NCBI RefSeq assembly: GCF_002159335.1
Contig: NZ_NFHP01000001.1
Coordinates: forward strand, 415,170-479,169
DNA: 64,000 bases
Source: Collinsella sp. An7
Lineage (GTDB): Bacteria > Actinomycetota > Coriobacteriia > Coriobacteriales > Coriobacteriaceae
Direction: 5' to 3'
In this document: positions 1-8,293 of the stretch, piece after piece
Numbering within the stretch: the stretch's first letter is position 1
How the letters are laid out: every line of letters starts with the position of its first letter
Translations under genes and position numbers: made by a program
The notes under the pieces: model-generated
The model's input: only the letters and a program-made list of their open reading frames with translations
Told to the model about the DNA's origin: nothing
The model's database searches: none

Positions 1-42
1 TCCTCGATATGTAGTTCAAACGCACGACTCTAAGGAGCGCTT

Positions 43-1176
43 GTGGCCAACCACTTCCGTAAACCCGAAGACGGGCAGGACGAGGTCAGTACGCCGTCAG
101 CGGAACCCGTCGTTGCCTCGCACTTTGCCCTTTCCACCGATGCGGACGCCGCGCAGTCGCAGGATACGGCCGACGCCGCACCTGCCGCCGCGCCCGCCCC
201 GGGCGACACGGGCGCCTTTCTTGCGAGCGCCGGCGTGGCGTCCGCAGCGCCTGCGCCTGCTGCGGTGCCCGACCCGTTTGCGGCGCCCGCTCCGGCGGCC
301 CCGCAGGTGGCCGAGCTCGCGGCCATCCCCGAGGTGACGGCCGAGCCCGAGGTCACGGCAGACCAGGCAGACGAGGTTGCCGACCTCAACGCGGCGCTTG
401 CCGACCCCAACTTCACCACGGTCTTTGCCCCGGTTACCGAGTCGCGCCAGAAGAAGGCGCGCGACGCGGGTGTGGAGCCGGTGATTCTCTTTGAGCACGT
501 CACCAAGGTCTACCCGGCGCAGCCCAACAAGCCTGCGCTCGACGACGTCAACATCGAGATCTACCCGGGCGAGTTCGTCTTTTTGGTGGGCCACTCCGGC
601 TCCGGCAAGTCGACGATGCTCCGCACCATGACGCGCGACGTCAAGCCCACCTCGGGCCGCGTGCTGGTGGCGGGTCAGGACCTCATGCGCATCAAGAACC
701 GCAAGGTCCCGTTCTTCCGCCGCCAGATCGGCACCGTGTTCCAGGACTTCAAGCTGCTGCCGGGCAAGACGGTCTACGAGAACGTCGCCTTTGTGCTGCA
801 GTGCATCGGCAAGCCGCGCGGCGTCATTCGCACGCAGGTGCCCGAGGTGCTGCGCCTGGTGGGCCTGGCCGACCAGATGGACTCTATGCCCGACCAGCTC
901 TCGGGCGGCGAGCAGCAGCGCGTCTCGGTGGCGCGCGCCATGGTCAACCGTCCGCCGCTGCTCATCTGCGACGAGCCTACGGGCAACCTCGACCCGGCAA
1001 TTTCGCTCGGCATCATGAAGCTCCTCGAGCGCATCAACCGCACGGGCACCACGGTCATCGTGGCGACGCACGACCGCGAGATGGTCGACTCCATGCGCCG
1101 TCGTGTTATTTCGCTTGAGGCGGGCCACGTGGTCCGCGACCAGGAGAGGGGAGGCTACGGCAACTATGGCGCCTAG
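43..1176 (+). CDS. ftsE: Cell-division ABC transporter ATPase FtsE with a long N-terminal extension
   Basis: This is the ATPase of the FtsEX complex, which with FtsX controls septal peptidoglycan hydrolases at the division site. Of 377 residues, only those from about 147 on match a usual FtsE of ~225 residues. Walker A GHSGSGKST lies at ~183-191, the signature LSGGEQQR at ~286 and Walker B with DEPTGNLDP at ~306. Residues 1-145 are an Ala/Pro/Glu-rich, probably disordered extension. The GTG start at 43 is preceded by AAGGAG at 32-37. The gene overlaps ftsX by 11 bp, so the two are translationally coupled. Identity is secure; the role of the extension is unknown. Confidence 0.95.
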   Translation: MANHFRKPEDGQDEVSTPSAEPVVASHFALSTDADAAQSQDTADAAPAAAPAPGDTGAFLASAGVASAAPAPAAVPDPFAAPAPAAPQVAELAAIPEVTAEPEVTADQADEVADLNAALADPNFTTVFAPVTESRQKKARDAGVEPVILFEHVTKVYPAQPNKPALDDVNIEIYPGEFVFLVGHSGSGKSTMLRTMTRDVKPTSGRVLVAGQDLMRIKNRKVPFFRRQIGTVFQDFKLLPGKTVYENVAFVLQCIGKPRGVIRTQVPEVLRLVGLADQMDSMPDQLSGGEQQRVSVARAMVNRPPLLICDEPTGNLDPAISLGIMKLLERINRTGTTVIVATHDREMVDSMRRRVISLEAGHVVRDQERGGYGNYGA

Positions 1177-2116
1177 CAATCTCGGCTATTCCCTGCGCGA
1201 GGCGGGGAGCCATTTCTTCCGCAACTGGACCTCCTCGCTCGGAGCGGTCTTTACCATCTTTCTGTCGCTCTTTATCATCGGTCTTTTTGTGATCGGCTCG
1301 GCGATGGTCTCGTCGGTGATCGGCGATATCGAGCAGACGGTTACCATCACGGCGTTTATCTCCGACAATGCGACCGACGAGGATATCGAGGCCTTCCGCG
1401 ACGAGCTCGAGACGTGGGACAACGTCGCCAACATCGAGTTCAAGACCAAGGAGGATGCGCTCGAGGACTACCGCCGGACCATGTCCGACCATGCGGAGGC
1501 CACCATCAGCGCGCTCGACGGCGAGAATCCGCTGCCGCGCTCGTTTGTGATCCAGATGCAGGATTCCTCGCAGGTTGAGGACACCGCCAACCGCATCAAG
1601 TCCGACGAGCTCTACCGCAAGATCGTGGATGACGACGACCCCGATGTGGACGATGTCGACGCCGACGTCAACGCGAGCGTGCGCTGGGGTCAGGAGGAGG
1701 TCTCGGTCCTCTTTGAGGTGACGGGCTACATCCGCATCGCCGCGGTGGTGCTCGTGGCGCTCCTCACCTTTATCGCGTTCATCTTTATCAACAACACGAT
1801 CCGCCTCTCCATCACCGCGCGCCGCCGCGAAATCGCTATCATGCGCCTCGTGGGCGCCTCGAACGGCTTCATCCGCGGGCCGTTTATCACCGAGGGCGTG
1901 ATCCAGGCGCTGCTGGGCTCGCTTTTGGCGATCGGCGCGCTCGAGCTTATGCGCAACATCCTCGTGCCGACGGCACAGGCTGCGCTCGGGTCGCTCTTTA
2001 ACATCACGATCCCGGTTGACGTGTACCTGGTGACGTATGCCGCGCTTGCCGTGGTCGGCGTGGTGATTGGCCTGTTTGGCTCGGCTATCGCGATGCGGCG
2101 GTACCTCAAGGTGTAA
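1166..2116 (+). CDS. ftsX: Cell-division permease-like protein FtsX
   Basis: FtsX is the membrane partner of FtsE and carries the division signal across the membrane to cell-wall hydrolases. The 316-residue product has the family layout: a short cytoplasmic N-terminus, TM1 at ~25-44, an extracytoplasmic domain (~45-185) rich in Asp/Glu, then TM2 (~188-210), TM3 (~240-262) and TM4 (~284-308). The arginine-rich cytoplasmic loop after TM2 (TARRREIAIMRLVGAS) is typical of FtsX/MacB-type permeases. The ATG at 1166 is chosen because GAGGGGAGG lies just upstream inside the ftsE end; a longer frame from 1103 lacks homology in its first 21 residues. Confidence 0.95.
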   Translation: MAPSNLGYSLREAGSHFFRNWTSSLGAVFTIFLSLFIIGLFVIGSAMVSSVIGDIEQTVTITAFISDNATDEDIEAFRDELETWDNVANIEFKTKEDALEDYRRTMSDHAEATISALDGENPLPRSFVIQMQDSSQVEDTANRIKSDELYRKIVDDDDPDVDDVDADVNASVRWGQEEVSVLFEVTGYIRIAAVVLVALLTFIAFIFINNTIRLSITARRREIAIMRLVGASNGFIRGPFITEGVIQALLGSLLAIGALELMRNILVPTAQAALGSLFNITIPVDVYLVTYAALAVVGVVIGLFGSAIAMRRYLKV

Positions 2117-2177
2117 CGCCGCCTGTTGGGCTGACCGAGGGGCCGGCCGTCTCGCACTCCCTTCGCGCGTGGTCCTC

Positions 2178-2205
2178 GGGCATATCGCCGTCTGGCGATA
2201 TGCCC
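2178..2205. terminator. Perfect 12-bp hairpin after ftsX
   Basis: A perfect inverted repeat (arms GGGCATATCGCC, 4-nt loop GTCT) stands 61 bp after the ftsX stop in the 313-bp gap before rnr. No T-run follows, so it is either a weak terminator or a transcript-stabilising 3' hairpin for ftsEX. The rest of the gap shows only the short dyad at 2347-2375 and the rnr ribosome-binding site. Confidence 0.45.
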
Positions 2206-2346
2206 TGCGGGAAACGCGCTGCAGGAATGTGAGGCGTCCGGCCCCTCTGCGTTATGCCGGGCGCGCGTGGGCGCCTTGCCGAGCAGGTGGGTGGAGGGAA
2301 TGAAGTGCATCCGCGACGGTGCTTTGGTGGCGGCTGGCATGATGGT

Positions 2347-2375
2347 GTGACAATGGGGACAGGTTCGTTTGTCAC
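2347..2375. repeat. Short copy of the TGGGGACAGGTT dyad element
   Basis: GTGACAA and TTGTCAC bracket the core TGGGGACAGGTTCG. The same core recurs in the much longer hairpin at 6242-6303. It looks like a REP-type intergenic element; no associated REP transposase gene is present in the window. Confidence 0.5.
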
Positions 2376-2429
2376 GGGGCCGTGCGGTGCATGGATGCAA
2401 CGGTTGGTACATAGGTTGGAGGTGTCGAT

Positions 2430-4622
2430 ATGGGACGCAAGAGACGCTCGGGTCATAGAGGCCCCACGCGGGGCGTGCGGCGGCCGAGTCTGACCGGCAC
2501 CGTGGTGCTCCGCGAACATGGTGCACTTGTGGAGACCGCCGAGGGGTCGTTTCGGCTTGCTGGCCGGTCGCTCCGCGAGGTCATGAGCGGCGATACCGTG
2601 GCGGTGAGTCTCCATCGTGCAGAGCGCGGGGAGCGGCGCGCCGTGGTCGAGGGTGTGATCGAGCGCGCGGCCACCACGGTGGTGGGCACCTATGCCCCCG
2701 CCGGACCGCTCGGGGCGGTGCGTCCGCTCGACAGCCGCCTCAAGGCCGACTTCTTCGTATTGCCGAGCGACGCCTCTGCCCAGGACTTTGGGGTGGGTGA
2801 GGGCGACGTGGTGCTGGCGCGCATCGTGAGCTACCCCACGCGCTACGAGTCGGGCGTGGTGACGATCGAGCGCAGGCTCGGCGGCGCCGACGCGCCCGGC
2901 CTCGGCATCCAGTGCATCATGGCCCGCTATGACCTCGCGGAGGGCTATCCCGAGACTGCGGAGCGTGAGGCCGCCGAGCTCTCGCTCGATGTGGCCGAGG
3001 CCCTTGCCGACCCGCTCCGCCGCGACCTGCGCGACCGCTTTGTGCTCACCATCGATCCAGTGGACGCGCGCGACTTTGACGACGCTATCTCGCTCGCCCG
3101 CACCCCCGAGGGCGGCTACCGGCTCGGCGTGCACATTGCCGACGTTTCGCACTATGTGGCCTGGGAGAGCTCCATCGACCTCGAGGCGCGCCGTCGCGGC
3201 ACCTCGGTTTACCTTGCCGACCGCGTGCTGCCGATGCTCCCCGAGCGGCTCTCCAACGGACTCTGCTCGCTGGTGCCCAACGAGGATAGGCTTGCCTTCA
3301 CTGTCGATATGGAGCTCGATGCCACGGGGCGCGTGCGCTCGGCCACGATGATTCCGAGCGTTATCAGCTCGCGGGCGCGCCTCTCCTACGACCAGGCGGA
3401 CGCGCTATTGGGCGGCGTTACGGCGGTGCGTGATGGCGGGGCGGAGCTCGGTGGTGACGACGCTACCGGTGGGGCCCGTGCGAGCGCGGACGACGCGGCG
3501 GGCGATGCCTCCACGCTGCCCTCCCTGCTCCCCGAGACGCCCGTCGGCGGTGCGCCGCTGGCCGAGCAGGTCGCCCGCGCGGCGGGGGAGGGCGTCGACC
3601 TTGCCGCTTTCCTCGCCGTGGCCGACGAGCTCGCCCAAAAGCGCGTTGCGCTCCGACATGCGCGCGGCGCGGTGGACTTCGACACCGTTGAGGTCCATGC
3701 GCTCTTGGACGACGCCGGCGTGCCCATCGCCCTCACGAGCCGCGAGCGCACCCGGGCGACGGGGCTCATCGAGGAGGCGATGCTCCTTGCCAACGAGTGC
3801 GTGGCGCAGCGCCTCGCCGCGCTCGACCGGCCGTGCGCCTATCGTGTGCACGAGTCGCCTTCGCCCGACCATCTGCATGCCGCAGCCTCGGCGCTCTCCG
3901 AGCTGGGGATCGCGACGCACCGCGAGGCGCTCAAGATCGAGCTAGGCGACCAGGCTGCCATGCGCGAGGTGCTCGAGCGGGTCGCGGGCACGGGCGAGGC
4001 CGAGATTGCCAACGCGCTTCTCCTCCGGGCCATGCAGCGCGCGGTCTACAAGCCCGTCAACGAGGGCCACTACGCGCTCGGGGCACCGGCGTACTGCCAC
4101 TTTACGAGCCCGATTCGCCGCTACCCCGACCTCATCGTTCACCGTGTGCTCAAGCAGGTCCTTGCCGAGGAGCGCTTGGGCAAGCGGGCCGCCCGCGAGC
4201 GCGCGCCGCGTCTTGTGGGAACGGGCCGCGAGGCGCTCGACCGCATTCTCCCCGGGCTCTGCCGGAGCGCGAGCGAGCGCGAGCGCGTGGCCGATGCCGC
4301 GGCGCACGCCTCGCAAAAGGTCAAGGTCGCCCAGTTCTACGCCACACGCGTGGGCGAGCGCGCGACCGGGCGCGTGGTGTGGATGGACCAGCTGGGGCTC
4401 TTCGTGCGGCTCGACGACACCCGGGCGGAGGGCCTGGTGCGCCTCTCGGCGGTGGGCGACGAGTGGTTTGACCTCGATGAGCGCACCCTCACCCTCACCG
4501 GCGCCTCCACGGGCCGGACGGTGCGCGTGGGCGATGCGGTGATCGCTGAGGTTGCGGGCGTCAACGTGCTGCGTGGCCACCTCGACCTCAAGCTCATCCA
4601 CCGAATGGGTACGCTACACTAG
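2430..4622 (+). CDS. rnr: Ribonuclease R (RNB-family 3'-5' exoribonuclease)
   Basis: This is a processive 3'-5' exoribonuclease for structured RNA and a partner of trans-translation, fitting smpB 1.1 kb downstream. The 730 residues contain an N-terminal cold-shock-like OB region, the RNB catalytic core with the metal-binding signature DARDFDDA at ~212-219, and a C-terminal S1-like domain ending near LDLKLIHR. The start at 2430 follows TTGGAGGTG. A Gly/Ala/Asp-rich insertion of about 60 residues (roughly 330-390) interrupts the RNB domain between two conserved blocks. The usual basic C-terminal tail is absent. The 160-bp repeat at 4622-4781 begins at the last base of the stop codon. Confidence 0.92.
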   Translation: MGRKRRSGHRGPTRGVRRPSLTGTVVLREHGALVETAEGSFRLAGRSLREVMSGDTVAVSLHRAERGERRAVVEGVIERAATTVVGTYAPAGPLGAVRPLDSRLKADFFVLPSDASAQDFGVGEGDVVLARIVSYPTRYESGVVTIERRLGGADAPGLGIQCIMARYDLAEGYPETAEREAAELSLDVAEALADPLRRDLRDRFVLTIDPVDARDFDDAISLARTPEGGYRLGVHIADVSHYVAWESSIDLEARRRGTSVYLADRVLPMLPERLSNGLCSLVPNEDRLAFTVDMELDATGRVRSATMIPSVISSRARLSYDQADALLGGVTAVRDGGAELGGDDATGGARASADDAAGDASTLPSLLPETPVGGAPLAEQVARAAGEGVDLAAFLAVADELAQKRVALRHARGAVDFDTVEVHALLDDAGVPIALTSRERTRATGLIEEAMLLANECVAQRLAALDRPCAYRVHESPSPDHLHAAASALSELGIATHREALKIELGDQAAMREVLERVAGTGEAEIANALLLRAMQRAVYKPVNEGHYALGAPAYCHFTSPIRRYPDLIVHRVLKQVLAEERLGKRAARERAPRLVGTGREALDRILPGLCRSASERERVADAAAHASQKVKVAQFYATRVGERATGRVVWMDQLGLFVRLDDTRAEGLVRLSAVGDEWFDLDERTLTLTGASTGRTVRVGDAVIAEVAGVNVLRGHLDLKLIHRMGTLH

Positions 4623-4781
4623 GGAGACACTGATTAAAGGCTTTCGCGCCCCGGGCCGCCGTGGCGAGGCTGATCGGGGCGAAGGCGAGGAAGGCGCAGC
4701 GGCGCTGCATCGACGCAGCCTGAGCCCCGAGGCGCCCGCCGCAGCGGTGCGGGGCGCGGAATGCTTTGATCGGCGTCTCCC
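4622..4781. repeat. 160-bp inverted-repeat element, family C copy 1
   Basis: The element runs from GGGAGACACTGATTAAAGG to a matching reversed end at 4775-4781, with imperfect terminal inverted repeats of about 31-35 bp. A near-perfect central palindrome, GCTGCATCGACGCAGC, lies inside. A second copy of exactly the same length is at 53237-53396 and a solo end at 13619-13637. It resembles a MITE. It encodes no convincing protein and fills most of the gap between rnr and the TPR gene. Confidence 0.75.
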
Positions 4782-4861
4782 TGGGTAAACGCTCAAACGA
4801 ACGCCATGCAACCGCGGCGGCTCCCTGTGCGCCGCGGATTCGATTCTGGAGGAACCAGCTC

Positions 4862-5779
4862 ATGGACCTGCCCTTCTCGCCCGACGACCTTGCCCATGCC
4901 GAGAACTTCCTTGCGCAGGGCGATACCGATCGCGCCCTGCCCTACCTGCAGGATCTGCGCGATGCCGCGGAGGACTACATCGCGGTGGCGTGTCCCACCA
5001 CCGATGACACGCAGTACTTCAGCTTTGCCGACGAGTTCTCATGGCTCGCGTACCGCCGCGTGGAGAACGACCCGCGCCGTCTGGTGCCGGCGCCGCTGCC
5101 CTTTGACCACCTCTATGCCGATCTTGGCTACGCCTACATCCGGCAAAACGAGTACACGCTTGCGCGCGACGCGCTCATGCAGGCCGTGCGTTGGGACCCG
5201 ATGAACTGTGCCCACCGCCTCAACTTGGCCGAGGTCTTTCATGCGCTCGGCAACGCACAGGAGTGGGCGGCGCTCTCGCATTCGGTGCTCGAGCGGGCGA
5301 GCGACCCGGTCTCGGCAGCGCGGGCCTATGCGAACCTCGGGTGCTTCTTCTTGGACGAGGACGCGAACATCGGCGCGGCGGCGGGTTGCGCGCGCGAGGC
5401 GCTGCGCTTGGCCGAGCACGATGCGCTTGCGGAGCACTTGGCCGAGCGTGTGGCCACCGAGCATCCCGAGGCGGCCGAGCTTTCCGACGCCGAGGCCCGT
5501 GGTGCCCTGGAGGCGGCAGGCGTGCCGGCCGAGCCCAACGCCGAGATGGCGATCTGTCTCATCATGTGCGCCACCGATGCGGCGGCGCAGGGCAAGACCG
5601 ACGAGGCCACGCGCTTCACCATCCGTGCGCGCGATCTGGTGGGGGCGCCTGCCGCCAAGGCGCTCATCCAGCTCGTCCGCGAGGCCGATGCCGAGCTCAA
5701 GGCCGAACGAGCCGGCGCGGCCGCTGACGCTGAGGGCGGCTCTGCGCAGGCGGGGGAGGGCGAGGGCCATGCCGAGTAA
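4862..5779 (+). CDS. Tetratricopeptide-repeat-like protein upstream of smpB
   Basis: This 305-residue soluble protein is Glu/Ala-rich, with helical repeats resembling TPR units (for example around residues 80-150, with pairs such as YAYIRQNEYTLARDALMQAV). I recognise the fold type but no specific function. The ATG at 4862 has GGAGGA eight bases upstream; a longer in-frame start at 4766 would lie inside the repeat element. Its 3' end overlaps smpB by 11 bp, so the two are probably co-translated. A C-terminal Ala/Gly/Glu-rich tail follows the helical part. Confidence 0.7.
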   Translation: MDLPFSPDDLAHAENFLAQGDTDRALPYLQDLRDAAEDYIAVACPTTDDTQYFSFADEFSWLAYRRVENDPRRLVPAPLPFDHLYADLGYAYIRQNEYTLARDALMQAVRWDPMNCAHRLNLAEVFHALGNAQEWAALSHSVLERASDPVSAARAYANLGCFFLDEDANIGAAAGCAREALRLAEHDALAEHLAERVATEHPEAAELSDAEARGALEAAGVPAEPNAEMAICLIMCATDAAAQGKTDEATRFTIRARDLVGAPAAKALIQLVREADAELKAERAGAAADAEGGSAQAGEGEGHAE

Positions 5780-6239
5780 GCGCGACCGCAAGACCATCGC
5801 CAAGAACCGCTCGGCGCATCACGAGTACTTTATCGAGGAGACGTTCGAGTGCGGTGTGGTGCTCACCGGCACCGAGGTCAAGAGCCTGCGCGAGCGCGCG
5901 TGCCAGATTACCGATACCTTTGCGCTCATCCGCGACGGCGAGTGCTGGCTCGTGGGCGTGCACATCCACCCCTACAGCCACGGGAGCATCTTCAACCGCG
6001 ACCCCGATCGGCGCCGCAAGCTTTTGCTGCATCGTCGCCAGATCGACTACCTCGACGGCAAGCTTCGCAACCGCGGTTACGCCCTCGTGCCGCTCGAGCT
6101 CTACTTCGACACCAACGGCCGCGTCAAGCTCACGCTCGGGCTCGGCCGCGGCAAGAAGCTCTACGACAAGCGCGAGGACATGGCGCGCCGCGACATGGAC
6201 CGCGAGATCGCCCGCGCCCTCAAGGAGCGCAGCCGGTAA
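5769..6239 (+). CDS. smpB: SsrA-binding protein SmpB
   Basis: SmpB binds tmRNA and delivers it to stalled ribosomes in trans-translation. The 156-residue length is typical. The family core is clear: KNRSAHHEYFIEETFE near the N-terminus, GTEVKSLRE, and the basic C-terminal tail (KKLYDKRE...RRDMDREI) that inserts into the ribosomal mRNA channel. The ATG at 5769 lies within the end of the TPR gene, after GGGGGAGGGCGAGGG. No tmRNA gene was recognised in the window. Confidence 0.96.
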   Translation: MPSKRDRKTIAKNRSAHHEYFIEETFECGVVLTGTEVKSLRERACQITDTFALIRDGECWLVGVHIHPYSHGSIFNRDPDRRRKLLLHRRQIDYLDGKLRNRGYALVPLELYFDTNGRVKLTLGLGRGKKLYDKREDMARRDMDREIARALKERSR

Positions 6240-6241
6240 CG

Positions 6242-6303
6242 GCGTGACAGTGGGGACAGGTTATGTTGTCACGTGACAATGTAACCTGTCCCCACGGTCA
6301 CGC
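6242..6303. repeat. 62-bp near-perfect palindrome (TGGGGACAGGTTA hairpin)
   Basis: Arms beginning GCGTGACAGTGGGGACAGG pair with their complement ending GTCACGC, with one mismatch and a nested palindrome TTGTCACGTGACAA at the centre. It sits immediately after smpB and could end that transcript. The sequence core is shared with 2347-2375, and the general design with 37186-37257. Confidence 0.75.
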
Positions 6304-6322
6304 GGCGGGAAGGGGAAGCACG

Positions 6323-6460
6323 ATGTCCGTACGGGGTCATTTTGACGAGTTCTCGATCGGTACGCTTACGGCGCGCAACCGCTTTGTGCGCGCCGCCACC
6401 TACGAGAAGGCCGCCGACGCCCAGGGCCGCGTGACGCCGGAGCTCATACGCATCTGCCGT
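6323..6460 (+). pseudogene. Remnant of an NADH:flavin oxidoreductase (Old Yellow Enzyme family)
   Basis: Forty-six codons from the ATG at 6323 match the N-terminus of the OYE/NADH:flavin oxidoreductase family (FDEFSIGTLTARNRFVRAAT, then AADAQGRVTPELI). After ICR the similarity stops and the frame continues for only about 37 unrelated codons. A normal family member has over 330 residues. A ribosome-binding site (AAGGGGAAG) is retained, so a short product could still be made, but the gene is clearly a deletion remnant. Confidence 0.7.
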
Positions 6461-6648
6461 GCACTTTACCCCTGCGGCTCAGTTCCTGCCATCTTGCGCG
6501 CCGCCCACCGGCCCGCGTTTCCGCACGCGGGGCGTTCTGGTGTTTCCGCCCCGCCGTCGGCATCCGGCTAAATGCATCTGTGCTACTCTCAATAAATACC
6601 GCAGGAAGCGGGCCGCATGGCAGCGACCGCTCAACGAGGGGAGACGTT

Positions 6649-7152
6649 ATGGATCTCACAGCCCTGTTCAAGATGACCTATGGTCTGTACGTGGTCTCGG
6701 CCGAGGCGGATGGCCAAAAGGCCGGTTGCATCATCAACACCGCCACCCAGGTAACGGCAGAGCCGCCGCGCCTCACGGTCGCGGTGCACAAGGACAACGT
6801 TACCACCGGCGTTATCCAGCGCGCGGGCGCCTTTACGGTCACGGCGCTCGACATGACGGCCGACATGCCCTACATCGGCAACTTCGGGTTCCGCTCGAGC
6901 GCCGACTTTGACAAGTTCGAGAAGTACGGTTGCGAAATCTCCGCGGTGGGCAGCCCCTATTCGCCGGAGCACGTCTGCGCCGTCTTTGCCTGCAAGCTCA
7001 TCGACACGGTCGACGTGGGCACGCACTTCCTCTTTGTGGGCGACGTGGTGGATGCGCAGAAGCTCTCCGACGAGGAGCCGCTCACCTACAGCTACTACCA
7101 CAGCACCCTCAAGGGCAAGACGCCGCCCAAGGCGAGCTCCTACCAGGGGTAA
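6649..7152 (+). CDS. Flavin reductase-like (flavoredoxin) protein
   Basis: This is a 167-residue FMN-binding flavin-reductase-like domain (MTYGLYVVSAEADGQKAGCIINTATQVT near the N-terminus). It matches the flavodoxin-reductase half of high-molecular-weight rubredoxin (Hrb), in which this domain is fused to a rubredoxin; here the rubredoxin is a separate gene 195 bp downstream. It probably passes electrons from NAD(P)H via FMN to rubredoxin, serving O2 or superoxide detoxification in an anaerobe. The ATG at 6649 follows GAGGGGAG; upstream in-frame codons have no homology. Confidence 0.85.
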   Translation: MDLTALFKMTYGLYVVSAEADGQKAGCIINTATQVTAEPPRLTVAVHKDNVTTGVIQRAGAFTVTALDMTADMPYIGNFGFRSSADFDKFEKYGCEISAVGSPYSPEHVCAVFACKLIDTVDVGTHFLFVGDVVDAQKLSDEEPLTYSYYHSTLKGKTPPKASSYQG

Positions 7153-7283
7153 CGTCGGGGACGTTGCTGGCTCGCCGCCGCCGTGCGCGCTTATCAGCAG
7201 CCGCTTCCCGGCCCCTGCCGGGCCTCAGATATGCATCTAGTTCTGTAGCATATATGGATGCGCGACAGTTGCCCGAGCGAGTG

Positions 7284-7311
7284 TTTGAGAACGTGTCGGG
7301 ATGGCTATACT
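7284..7311 (+). promoter_or_regulatory. Probable promoter of the rubredoxin gene
   Basis: TTTGAG (7284-7289), a 16-bp spacer and TATACT (7306-7311) form a sigma-70-like promoter 37 bp before the rubredoxin ATG. The rubredoxin may therefore be transcribed on its own as well as with the flavoredoxin. Confidence 0.45.
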
Positions 7312-7347
7312 AGCGATACCGTTTCATCGCCACTGAAAGGAAGTACC

Positions 7348-7491
7348 ATGGCTGACGAGAAGAAGACCTACAAGTTCGTGTGCGTCGTCTGCGGCTACGA
7401 GGTCGAGGTCGACACTCCGGAGCTCCCCGAGGACTACGTCTGCCCCGTGTGCGGCGTCGGCCCGGATCAGTTTGAGCTCGTTGAGGAGTAG
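7348..7491 (+). CDS. Short rubredoxin
   Basis: This 47-residue Fe(Cys)4 electron carrier has CVVCGYEV (Cys ligands 1-2) and CPVCG (ligands 3-4), separated by only ~18 residues. Classical rubredoxins carry a longer stretch with G-D...G-I-PGT-F-E-D-LP; here only [10 protein letters not shown] remains. This short form resembles the rubredoxin modules of Hrb and rubrerythrin. The ATG follows AAAGGAAG. It probably pairs with the flavoredoxin upstream and could donate electrons to the superoxide reductase encoded at 17087. Confidence 0.9.
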   Translation: MADEKKTYKFVCVVCGYEVEVDTPELPEDYVCPVCGVGPDQFELVEE

Positions 7492-7526
7492 CGCCTTCAG
7501 CACAGCGCGCAACTTTGCGCACAAGG

Positions 7527-7559
7527 CGCCCCGGTTCCCCGCGAACCGGGGCGTTTTTT
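7527..7559 (+). terminator. Intrinsic terminator after rubredoxin
   Basis: A perfect 10-bp stem (CGCCCCGGTT / AACCGGGGCG) with a 7-nt loop is followed by six T residues. Confidence 0.9.
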
Positions 7560-7639
7560 GTATCGCGGGCTCGCGGCGGGCAGTGCGCCTTCGGGCTCCG
7601 CCTCAGCGCGCTTTCGGGCCTCACCCCGGAACTCGTTGG

Positions 7640-8191
7640 TGACGACCTGCGATGCAACTTGTTAACGACCTGCGATACAACTTACTAACGACTCGGATTT
7701 TGCTGCAGTTTGTCAATCATGCCGTCAAAATGTGCCGCTCCTTTGACGGACTGCTTCAGAATGTAGGCCCGCGTCAAAATTGCTCTGCGGCTTGTAAAGC
7801 CATCGAGCCACATGGCCCCCTTGATTGACGATCTGCGATGCAACTCGGCGACATCTCGCGTTATGGTGCGGATCGTCAATCTATCGAGCTACATAGCTCC
7901 CTTGTTTGACGACTTGCGATGCAACTTTGGCGGCATTTCATGTTGTACTGCAGATTGTCAATCGGGGCCTCCGGTTAATCGGTGTCTCTGGTGCGTTTCC
8001 CCATCATTCGACAATTTGAATTGACAATCTGCGCTCAAACTTTCGACATGCCCTGGATTGCATCGCAATTTGTCAAACAGGTAGCGTAATGCCACGGATT
8101 CTTTGCTGATCTGAGGCGCAACTTCTCCCTGCATTGTTTCATCCCCGCGACGCCTCGGGTTCTGCAGCGGCCTGTCAAACAGGAGAGTGAG
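7640..8191. repeat. Cluster 1 of ~56-nt dyad repeats (family A)
   Basis: Three clear units lie at 7825-7879, 7906-7961 and 8021-8076, each 55-56 nt. Each opens with TTGACRAYYTGCG and closes with a reversed GCRRATNGTCAA, so each can fold into a hairpin with variable interior. Decayed units flank them (~7640-7720, ~7743-7795, ~8105-8180). The spacers are themselves partly dyadic, for example GAGCTACATAGCTC. A matching cluster is at 43546-43925. No gene lies between 7492 and 8293, and the unit interiors are too divergent for a CRISPR array. Confidence 0.75.
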
Positions 8192-8293
8192 CGCACGTGG
8201 CGACCGATCCCTGCTACGTGTTCGACTGTCTGCTATGTAGGCTCCGGCCCCAGCGCATGAGCGCGCGTGCCAAACGTTGCGCGGGCTGCCTCT

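Noticed and set aside
4622..4781. Protein coded on the minus strand of family C elements
   Set aside because: Both copies have a similar minus-strand reading (with RGAKAFN), but this follows from DNA similarity; no start, ribosome-binding site or independent protein conservation is visible.
7640..8191. CRISPR array
   Set aside because: Unit ends are inverted and interiors diverge; there are no identical repeats with uniform spacers and no cas genes.
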